Shown: positions 16,565 through 23,312 of the stretch, one piece after another
Numbering within the stretch: position 1 is the first letter of the stretch
How the letters are laid out: each line of letters begins with the position of its first letter
DNA from: Myxococcales bacterium
GTDB taxonomy: Bacteria; Myxococcota_A; UBA9160; SMWR01
Direction of reading: 5' to 3'
DNA length: 45,724 nt
Assembly: GCA_022561775.1 (NCBI GenBank)
Contig: JADFQO010000002.1
Span: 1 to 45,724 of the forward strand
The notes under the pieces: model-generated
What the model saw: the letters and a program-made list of their open reading frames with translations, nothing else
Databases searched by the model: none
Told to the model about the DNA's origin: nothing
Position numbers and translations under genes: made by a program

Positions 16565-18388
16565 TCAGAGCGTAAGTCGGCGCGGTGACTTGCCCTCCAC
16601 GACGAAGCGCAGTGCGTCTTCGGTCAGATTGGCGAGTCGCCCCTCGCGGATTGGCGACGCTAGGAATCTCAGCGTGGCCAACAGGGGCCGGTCCTGCATC
16701 GGGTCATCTTCGAGTGTCCGATACTCATCCCAGGCGGCGGTCAGTGTCTTGATGTAGTGGTCAACAAAAATCGGCTCGGTTCCATGGCCCGCGAGAATCA
16801 AGTCTTCGAGTGCGATGTGAAGAGCCGCTGCGTCGCCCCCTCCTTCGAGGTAGGCCGCGCCCCGCAGCACCGCTTCGCGGGGAAGGCGCGTCGCCACGGC
16901 CTCCATCACCGCGTCGAGGGAGTCTTTGTCAGCGCCGCTATTCTTCTCGGGCAGCCTGACGCGCGACGCTTCCGGCAGGTCCAGCGGCCCCATGCGATGA
17001 ATGAACTCCGCTGCGAAGAAGAGGAAGCGCAGCGCGCGCGGATCGCGATAGCGCCCTAGTGCGACGCGCGCCGCGTTCGCGAATGTGAACGGGTGGGTGA
17101 CGTCGAGCCAGTCTGCCTGGACGGTGGGATCGACGTCGATCTGCACATCGAATCGCAGCAGGCGCTCGGCGGCTGCGAGCACCATTGTGCGCGCGAGCGC
17201 GTCCGGGGAGACTCCCGAATCGAGCGCGCTTGCGATCGCGTCCGTAGCCTCCGGCAGATGGCCATCCAGGATCTCGTGCAGCAGTGCGTCGCGCTGCGCG
17301 GGCTCGAGTTCGGCCGTCCCCGGGTTCGCGTACCAGCGCGGTAGCTCGGGGTCGATCTTGGCCAGGCTCGCGCGCAGTGCCGAGTAGGTGGGGATGGTGT
17401 CGTCGCGCGCGAAGCCTCCGAACGAGTAGAGGAACGCTGGAAGTAGGCGCTCGGCGCACTGCCAGCCGACGCGGTCGAAGAGATCAAAGATCTTTACCTG
17501 ATAGATCAGTACGTGCCCGAAGCCCAGGAAGTGTTCCCCGCACAAGCGGTAGAGCCAATTTTCGATCACCTCCCGATCCCAGCCGGCCGCCAACGCGCCG
17601 CGCAGCAGCGCTTCGGCTTCCTCCATGCGAAAGTCCTCTACGAACTCCGCGAGTCGTTCACCGGCTGCGGCCGGATCCGAGCCAGGATCGGTGGCTTCGG
17701 GGGTCGGGCGCACCTTGCAGCGCACGCTCTCGTCGCTCGCGGCAGCCATCAGCTGCATCAATGGCTTGATGGCGGAGACACCGGGGAAACGCGGCAACAT
17801 GCGGAGGATGTCGGTCGCTACCGGAAGCGCGTGCGTGGACCCGAACTCTGCGCGCTCGGCGTCGAAGGCCGCTGCATGGACGACCAGATCTTCCGGCGAC
17901 ACACCGGTCGCCAGCAAGCGCAACACATCTCGAGCCACCTGGCCCATGCGGTCGTAGAGCAGACCTTCGCTGAGGCTTTCGAAGAGATCCGGAACTGCGT
18001 CACGCGGATCCGGGTCGGCGAGGTCGACTTCGATCACGCCATCGACGACCCGCGCGGGATAGGCGCGCACGGCTTCGTCGCCTGCCAGGCATCGCCCTGT
18101 CGGGAGATCGAACTCAAAGTTGTGCCACGCGCACACCAGCCGGTTGCCGGACTGATGTCCCTGGGCAAGGGGATAGCCTTCGTGGGGGCAGCGGTTGTCG
18201 ATGGCGTAGATGGAGTCGACTTCGGGACGAAAGATCGCCAGCTGTTTGCCGGACGACTTCAACACGCGTGACCGGCCCACGGGCAGGGAGTCGAGGGGAA
18301 ACGCGCTCGTCCACTGGGGCGCCGCTCCCGGCGGTTGGTTGTTCGCGGCGGACTGACGGTTGGAACCGGCGGAGGGCGTGGTGCTCAT
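16565..18388 (-). CDS. Rieske [2Fe-2S] protein with large helical C-terminal domain
   Basis: The first 120 residues form a Rieske domain: C67 and H69 in CPHE, and C86 and H89 in CAWH, bind the [2Fe-2S] cluster. The remaining 480 residues are mostly helical, with Trp/His/Asp-rich patches (WLYRLCGEHFLGFGH; FIHRMGPLDLP). This recalls questin-oxidase-type proteins, though I am unsure of that name. It would be a soluble oxygenase-like or electron-transfer protein; no signal peptide is seen. GGGGAGAG supports the ATG. It is divergent from a cysteine-containing HTH regulator with a palindrome between them, which suggests Fe-S-responsive control. Confidence 0.82.
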   Translation of the reverse strand: MSTTPSAGSNRQSAANNQPPGAAPQWTSAFPLDSLPVGRSRVLKSSGKQLAIFRPEVDSIYAIDNRCPHEGYPLAQGHQSGNRLVCAWHNFEFDLPTGRCLAGDEAVRAYPARVVDGVIEVDLADPDPRDAVPDLFESLSEGLLYDRMGQVARDVLRLLATGVSPEDLVVHAAAFDAERAEFGSTHALPVATDILRMLPRFPGVSAIKPLMQLMAAASDESVRCKVRPTPEATDPGSDPAAAGERLAEFVEDFRMEEAEALLRGALAAGWDREVIENWLYRLCGEHFLGFGHVLIYQVKIFDLFDRVGWQCAERLLPAFLYSFGGFARDDTIPTYSALRASLAKIDPELPRWYANPGTAELEPAQRDALLHEILDGHLPEATDAIASALDSGVSPDALARTMVLAAAERLLRFDVQIDVDPTVQADWLDVTHPFTFANAARVALGRYRDPRALRFLFFAAEFIHRMGPLDLPEASRVRLPEKNSGADKDSLDAVMEAVATRLPREAVLRGAAYLEGGGDAAALHIALEDLILAGHGTEPIFVDHYIKTLTAAWDEYRTLEDDPMQDRPLLATLRFLASPIREGRLANLTEDALRFVVEGKSPRRLTL

Positions 18389-18460
18389 CTTGTCTCTCCC
18401 CTTGGAATCGGGATGCGCGGAACAGTATGCGTCCCTGGGGGTCGAACGAAACGGGAAACG

Positions 18461-18486
18461 ATTAGAAAGATTTTACTTTCCTAATT
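18461..18486. promoter_or_regulatory. Inverted repeat between the Rieske gene and its divergent regulator
   Basis: ATTAGAAAG (18461-18469) faces CTTTCCTAAT (18476-18485), an imperfect palindrome with a short AT-rich spacer. It lies about 75 bp upstream of the Rieske start and 55 bp upstream of the regulator start, in an unusually AT-rich patch. This is a natural operator for the regulator at 18540, inferred from position and symmetry only. Confidence 0.55.
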
Positions 18487-18539
18487 AAGATTGTAAAGGT
18501 TTCGCTTGCGAATTTCTTGGGGCTTCGTACGCTGTTGCA

Positions 18540-19190
18540 ATGAAAGAAGAAACGGATTCCCGAGCGCGAGCGCGCGACCGCGTGCTGCTCCAGCTGAAAA
18601 CGAAGGGAGAGCAGACCTCCGCCCAGCTGGCGCGCCGCCTCGGCGTCACCCCGATGGCGATCCGCCAACACCTGGCAGCCCTCGAGGCCGAGGGCCTGGT
18701 GGTTCACTCACAGGCACCTCGCTCGCTCGGTCGGCCCGCCCGTCTCTGGAATCTGACACCCGCCGCAGCGGAGCGTTTCCCCGACAGCCACGCCGATCTC
18801 ACGGTCGACTTGCTCGAATCGATGCAGGACGCCTTTGGCGACGAGGGGCTCGATCGCTTGCTCGCGGTACGCGCGAAGCGGCAACTCGACAGCTACCGCG
18901 AGCGCATGCCCGGCCTCGACGCGCCACTCGACAAGCGTGTCGCAGCACTGGCGAAGCTGCGACGGGAAGAGGGCTACATGGCCCGGTGGTCACGCGCAAA
19001 GGGAAAGGGCGGCGCGCTGACGCTGGTAGAGAACCACTGCCCCATCTGCGCCGCCGCGCAGACCTGCCAAGGCCTCTGCCGCGACGAGCTGAAACTCTTT
19101 CGGACACTACTCCCCGACGCAAAAGTGGAGCGCGTCGAGCATATGCTGACCGGCGCTCGGCGTTGCGCCTATCGAGTCGTTCCCCGGTAA
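18540..19190 (+). CDS. SufR-like HTH regulator with a four-cysteine motif
   Basis: This 216-residue protein has an N-terminal winged helix-turn-helix (about 15-75; TSAQLARRLGVTPMAIRQHL) and a C-terminal ligand domain. Cysteines at 167, 170, 176 and 180 form C-x2-C-x5-C-x3-C inside ENHCPICAAAQTCQGLCRDE. This matches the SufR/DeoR-like group whose C-terminal cysteines bind an Fe-S cluster and sense cluster supply or oxidants. It is divergent from a Rieske protein gene, a fitting target. AT-rich DNA and an inverted repeat separate them. Binding of a [4Fe-4S] cluster is inference by analogy; zinc is an alternative. Confidence 0.85.
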   Translation: MKEETDSRARARDRVLLQLKTKGEQTSAQLARRLGVTPMAIRQHLAALEAEGLVVHSQAPRSLGRPARLWNLTPAAAERFPDSHADLTVDLLESMQDAFGDEGLDRLLAVRAKRQLDSYRERMPGLDAPLDKRVAALAKLRREEGYMARWSRAKGKGGALTLVENHCPICAAAQTCQGLCRDELKLFRTLLPDAKVERVEHMLTGARRCAYRVVPR

Positions 19191-19269
19191 CGAGTTCGGT
19201 TGGCCACTCCCCCCCGACCCCGTTCCTGACACATCTTTCAGTACTGAGTAGGAGCCGGGCGACTCTCTG

Positions 19270-19305
19270 AAGCGCCCGGAGCCGTGAGGGCTTCGGGCGC
19301 TTTGT
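19270..19305 (+). terminator. Hairpin terminator, same type as in copies B and D
   Basis: Arms AAGCGCCCGGAGCC and GGGCTTCGGGCGCTT pair around a GTGA loop and are followed by TTGTTTTG. The sequence is nearly identical to the hairpin of junction D, but no tRNA end precedes it. It terminates the SufR-like gene and sits tail-to-tail with the secreted protein gene ending at 19362. Confidence 0.75.
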
Positions 19306-19361
19306 TTTGAGACGTTGAGAATCGCCAAAGCCGGCAGAAGAGTGCTCCGGAAGTTTGGCGA

Positions 19362-20261
19362 CTATTTGCAGGTCTTGGTGATCGTTCGTGTTGCCTCGAC
19401 CAGAGCGCAATTCACATCGGTTCCGAAGAACGTTGCGATGAAGACGATGGACCCGGAGTTGCACTGGTTGATGTTCATCGTGAGGGTATCGCCCCGCCCA
19501 CCTTTACCGACTTCGAGCCGGATCGGGCCCGAATTCTGCGTATCGATGACTTTTTGTCCGTCCACGGCATCGATGCGGAGCGTCGTGTTGCAGGTTGTAT
19601 CGCTCTCAGCCGTCCCCTTCGGGATTCGGGCCTTGGCGGTGATTTTCTTCGTTGTGTTCACGGTCACCGTGGGCGAACCACCGCGAAGCGTGTTGATCTC
19701 GATAAAGAAGTCGGGGTCGCCGTGGGGGACCAGGAACGCACTGTTGAACGTGGCCGTGGGTGTGATGTTGTTGCCAGCGAGGTCAAAGACGCCGTCGACC
19801 GGGCCATCGGCGTCTGACGGGATCTCGAACATGTTCCCGATTAGCCCACTCGTGTCGAACGTGACCGTTCCGAGCTGGTGGCTCTGACCTGCCGCCAGGC
19901 CGGTGCCCAGGTGGGGCGGAAGCGCGGCGGAGTTGATGTTCTCAACCCGCGTCCCGGTGTCGATCGTCGACCCGAGAAGGATCGGCAGCGGGCCACCGGG
20001 CGTGCTCGCGAATCCGAGCACTACAAGCTGGCCAAAAACAGTGCTGTAGTCGACGCTGACGCCGGCGGCCTGTGAGCCGTTGGGACCTGCGGTCAGGATC
20101 ACGTTCAGGGTGAGGGTTGTGGGCACTACTAAGTCGCTGATCTCGTTCGTGCCGGTGGCGTCCCAGATCAGGTCGATAGTGGCGCTCGCGTTGGCCGCAC
20201 CCGCGAACCCCACGAGAGCCGCCACGTTACCGACTGCTGCCGCAAATACAGTCAATCTCAT
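19362..20261 (-). CDS. Secreted cohesin-like/beta-rich protein, function unknown
   Basis: This 299-residue exported protein has a signal peptide ending around GAANASA. Its first half has the pattern of a beta-sandwich of the cohesin or DUF-type found in PEP-CTERM proteins (LTLNVILTAGPNGSQAAGVSVD; QLGTVTFDTSG). The second half has Thr- and Asn-rich strands and four late cysteines. The ATG at 20261 is chosen because it begins the signal peptide, with GGGGCGA upstream; the frame runs on upstream without support. No sorting tail is present. It lies alone between a terminator and the worn junction E. Confidence 0.72.
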   Translation of the reverse strand: MRLTVFAAAVGNVAALVGFAGAANASATIDLIWDATGTNEISDLVVPTTLTLNVILTAGPNGSQAAGVSVDYSTVFGQLVVLGFASTPGGPLPILLGSTIDTGTRVENINSAALPPHLGTGLAAGQSHQLGTVTFDTSGLIGNMFEIPSDADGPVDGVFDLAGNNITPTATFNSAFLVPHGDPDFFIEINTLRGGSPTVTVNTTKKITAKARIPKGTAESDTTCNTTLRIDAVDGQKVIDTQNSGPIRLEVGKGGRGDTLTMNINQCNSGSIVFIATFFGTDVNCALVEATRTITKTCK

Positions 20262-20458
20262 AATCGCCCCAGCCGCACAGCCGTTTCCAGTATGCGCCCG
20301 TACGGATTTCGGGGTCAAGCTCTTTCCGCCAATGTGGGGACTTCTCGTCAACCACAGGTGCAACGGGGCGCATCACACGGTTCCGCAAGCCTTGAAAAGG
20401 GAGCGTGCCACCCAGCTCCACGCGCTCTTCGCCAACCAGAAGTCAACTACTCAACACC

Positions 20459-20500
20459 GTCCCCGCTTACTCAAGCCCTCGGAATCGAAAGACTCCAGGC
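20459..20500 (+). repeat. Worn junction copy E
   Basis: GTCCCCGCTTACTCAAGCCC is a degraded version of CCCCCGCTACCACTCAAGCC in copy A. The following CTCGGAATCGAAAGACTCC keeps the left arm and loop of the A-type hairpin, but the right arm has decayed. On the minus strand, DNA near 20325-20350 recalls the integrase tail of other copies. Confidence 0.5.
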
Positions 20501-20644
20501 GCAACGCGCCCCGGACCCCGACACGACGACCAACCCGGTCGTCCACCGGAACGCGTCGGCGTAAACCATGGTGGTGCCCGCGATTGCGAGGCTGCCCGGC
20601 GTGTACGCCCTGTTGCGATGGCCTTGTTCCGGGAAGCCCGCCGG

Positions 20645-21772
20645 TCAGCGCCACACGACCGCTGTAAATCCCTCGGATCCGATGCTGAATCCGACGATCT
20701 CCCCTGGCGCGTTGATGCCAGCGGCCTCACTCCAGAAGCCGCCGGGAAGGGGTGCTAGCGGCGCGGGAATCCCGTCGCGGTCCCACACCACCGCCGCCCG
20801 AGACACCGGATCCCAGTCGAGGCAGGCCGAAGGACAGCTGTTCCCGACGACCTCCCCATCCCCGTTGATTCCAGTGGCCGTACTCGCCCGGTCGCCGACC
20901 AGGGGCGGCAGCGGCGTGGGGATGCCGTCGCCGTCCCATACCACCGCCGTGGATCCATCGCTGCCGTGACTCCACCGAACGACCACTCCGCTCGAGCTGA
21001 TGCCGGTGGCCCGGCTCGACGTGTCGTCGGGAAGGGGCGCGAGCGGCATTGCGATCCCAGCGCGGAACGCATTCTGGTCCCACACCACCGCCGTTTCACC
21101 CCCGCCGCCTGCACTGAACCCAACGACCACTCCGGCCGGGTTGATCGCGGTCGCCTCGCTCTGCGTGTCACCCGGGAGAGGCGGAAGCGGCGTGGGAGTC
21201 CCGTCGCCGTCCCATACCACGGCCAGCGGCGGACCGAACTCAATTGCCAAGCTCGCGCCGACGACCACCCCGGCCGGGCTGATGGCGTTAGCAAGACTCT
21301 GCGTGTCGCCGGGGAGGGGCGGCAGCGGCGCGGGGGTCCCGTCCGGGCCCCAGATTACCGCCGTCGTTACGCTCATCTCACCACCGCTCCCGCCACCCGG
21401 GTCACACCTCGGGCAACCCCCCGGGTCACCCGGGTGGAAGCTGAGCCCGATGATGTTCTTTCCGTTCGCGCTGATTCCGGTAGCCGTATTCGCCACGTCG
21501 CCGGCCAGTAGCGGCAGCGGCGCAGGAATCCCTCTACGGTCCCAAACGATGGCCCTCGCCGCCATGGTGTAGGGGCCCATGGTGAAGGGAAAGCCCAAGC
21601 TCGCCCCGACAACCACCCCGCCTGAGCTGATCCCGGTAGCCGTGCTCCCAGGGGTATCGACGAGGGGCGGCAGCGGCGTCGGCGTGCGTGTCGGTTGGGC
21701 CTCCACAACCGCCGTCACCAGAAACAGCGGCAAGAACATCGCAAATACAATCCAGTGCGTCCGGTAGGTCAT
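20645..21772 (-). CDS. Secreted HAF-repeat protein (second copy of the class)
   Basis: This 375-residue exported protein has a signal peptide ending around VVEAQ. Seven tandem repeats of about 45 residues follow, with the consensus 'ATGIS-x-x-GVVVG-x-S ... TAVVWD-x-DG-x-P-x-PLPPLPGD'. The repeats are unusually regular at protein level, suggesting recent internal duplication and a predicted propeller. GAGGACGGG precedes the ATG. The class is the same as the gene at 14457, but the sequences are not closely alike. Mature function is unknown; surface binding or display is a guess. It is on the same strand as the next gene, with 202 bases between. Confidence 0.78.
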   Translation of the reverse strand: MTYRTHWIVFAMFLPLFLVTAVVEAQPTRTPTPLPPLVDTPGSTATGISSGGVVVGASLGFPFTMGPYTMAARAIVWDRRGIPAPLPLLAGDVANTATGISANGKNIIGLSFHPGDPGGCPRCDPGGGSGGEMSVTTAVIWGPDGTPAPLPPLPGDTQSLANAISPAGVVVGASLAIEFGPPLAVVWDGDGTPTPLPPLPGDTQSEATAINPAGVVVGFSAGGGGETAVVWDQNAFRAGIAMPLAPLPDDTSSRATGISSSGVVVRWSHGSDGSTAVVWDGDGIPTPLPPLVGDRASTATGINGDGEVVGNSCPSACLDWDPVSRAAVVWDRDGIPAPLAPLPGGFWSEAAGINAPGEIVGFSIGSEGFTAVVWR

Positions 21773-21974
21773 CTTCCCGTCCTCTTCTGCGACCCGCTTG
21801 CAGCGGCCGCAATCCCCACCCCTTATACACTCCCAGTAACCGCACCCTCAAGACATAAGATGCAGCCTCGGCGCGTGCAGACGTGATGATGGGGAAAACA
21901 GGCTGCGTTTTGGCAAGGGCCGACAACAGAGATTCGGTCCAGTCGAGCGGGGATCTCGGGCTCCCGTCCAAGCT

Positions 21975-22679
21975 TCAACCGCCCCGGCCTGGGGCGCAGA
22001 GGCCACCGCAGTCGGCGCCGCCGGTCTGGGGATCGCATTCATCGCGTGGGTCGTCTACGCAGACCGAGCCCTCGGGACAGGGAACGCCGGCGAGTCCCCC
22101 GCAAAATTCGCGCGCTGGGATGCAGCTTCCGGTCGGGCCGCAGACCGCCGCGGCGCCGAGGCAGGGAATGACCGGGCAGCTCACGGAATCGTCGGCACAG
22201 ACGGGATCAGGCGCGTCGACGGGAAGGGCGAGACACCCGCACCCGTCGCAGAAGTCGCCTAAGAGCCGGCAATCCGCGGCTTCTTCGCAGCAGACGCCCT
22301 CGGGGTCGAAGATCGACGCCGCCGCGCGGCCCGCCTCGCAGCTGTTCCCGTAGGTCTTCCCATTGCAGCCACAGACGGGATCGAAGACCGCGGGGCAATT
22401 CCAGTCACCAGGCTCTTGACAGGTGCCGAGCCCGCCGCATGTGCCCGTGGGAAACACGCAGGCCGCGTCGACCGAGCAGTCGCGCTCGGTGGTACAGCAG
22501 ACGCCCACCCGATCGCCGTGAGCGAGGTGTGCGGCCAGCGAAGCCTGCGCCACGTGAAGCGTCTTCGCGACAGCCGCATCTCGCGGTGGAACGTGACAGA
22601 CCGCGAACCTGTCCGGTGCGGCAACGGCAGCCGAGGCTAGGACGAAAAGGGACACCAGACTGAGCAGGACCGACTTCAC
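21975..22679 (-). CDS. Secreted cysteine-rich protein with Kazal-like domain
   Basis: This 234-residue exported protein begins with GTG; AAAGGAG lies just upstream and the signal peptide ends near AAVAA. An N-terminal unit (VCHVPPRD ... HLAHGDRVGVC) is a motif often seen in secreted proteins of myxobacteria-like genomes. Next is a Kazal-type protease-inhibitor pattern (CPAVFDPVCGCNGKTYGNSC), then several disulfide-rich segments ending in CDPQTGGADCGGLC. More than 25 cysteines imply a heavily cross-linked extracellular protein. Protease inhibition is possible, but the reactive-site loop cannot be verified. Confidence 0.82.
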   Translation of the reverse strand: MKSVLLSLVSLFVLASAAVAAPDRFAVCHVPPRDAAVAKTLHVAQASLAAHLAHGDRVGVCCTTERDCSVDAACVFPTGTCGGLGTCQEPGDWNCPAVFDPVCGCNGKTYGNSCEAGRAAASIFDPEGVCCEEAADCRLLGDFCDGCGCLALPVDAPDPVCADDSVSCPVIPCLGAAAVCGPTGSCIPAREFCGGLAGVPCPEGSVCVDDPRDECDPQTGGADCGGLCAPGRGG

Positions 22680-22908
22680 AGCGTCTCCTTTCGGGGGCCG
22701 GTGTGGGGCCGCTCATCCATTGGCAGTATCTCACGAAAGCAGCCTCGACGGTACCACGGCCCTGATTCGACCCCTCGAATTCTGACCCAGCCAGCGCTGG
22801 AGCGTATGAGGTGTCTGTAGTTACTCGGACTGGCGCCGATGCGGGAGCGGGAAACAGGACTCGAACGCGCTCGCCCGAAATCGTAAAAGTCCGAGAGTGA
22901 CCTGCCCC

Positions 22909-23271
22909 CTATTCCTTTCGAAAGAAGATCCGACCCATGAGCCGGCGATTGCCGGCGACGAGCGCGTAGCCCAGCTCCACGAACCAGATCATCGGCGGAA
23001 TGGAGAGGAAGCGGCTGGAGCGTCTCCAGCCGATCTCACCGGCGATGAACAGGGCCGCCCTGCCCGCGCGCAGCAGCGTGCCGTCGCGGCAGACGATGTG
23101 CATCGCCAGGCCGCAGGCTTCGGCGAGCTCGGGAGTCATCGGAGGCCGGGCGGCCTCTTGATAGGGGACGTAGTCGAACCGACCGGTGTGATCGTATCGC
23201 CTGACCCAGGCGATGGAGCGGCGTCAGAAACTTCAATCGCCGTCCCAGAGCACGAGATGTCGCTCCTGCAC
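22909..23271 (-). CDS. DCC-family (DUF393) thiol-disulfide oxidoreductase, probable UxxU selenoprotein
   Basis: Reading from the GTG at 23271 (AAAAAGGAG just upstream), 120 codons end at 22909. Codons 13 (23233-23235) and 16 (23224-23226) are TGA; all others are open. The start reads VLWDGD-U-S-F-U-RRS, which aligns with the DUF393 active site 'DG-x-C-x-x-C'. Both TGAs fall exactly on the redox cysteines. The rest is a normal DCC protein: LAMHIVCRDGTLLRAGRAAL, IGWRRSSRFLSIPPMIWFVE, ending FFRKE. A perfect hairpin follows at SECIS spacing. It probably acts as a cytoplasmic diselenide/thiol oxidoreductase. It lies 41 bp behind the flavin reductase gene. The alternative is a dead gene or a 76-residue fragment from an internal ATG, which would lack the active site. 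Confidence 0.78.
23196..23235 (-). promoter_or_regulatory. Putative bacterial SECIS element after the two TGA codons
   Basis: On the minus strand, ATCGCCTG (23214-23207), loop GGT (23206-23204) and CAGGCGAT (23203-23196) form a perfect 8-bp stem with a three-base loop. The loop starts 17 nt after the second TGA and 26 nt after the first. Known bacterial SECIS hairpins lie just downstream of the TGA, inside the coding region, with a short loop having G among its first two bases. This one meets both rules for both TGAs. Confidence 0.7.
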
Positions 23272-23312
23272 TGTGTCTCCTTTTTCAGCTCTACTCAACC
23301 GAACGCGCATTG

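Noticed and set aside
22909..23139. The DCC gene as a 76-residue protein starting at the internal ATG
   Set aside because: It would lack the redox motif, and there is no ribosome binding site before that ATG. The upstream GTG has an excellent one in the same frame.
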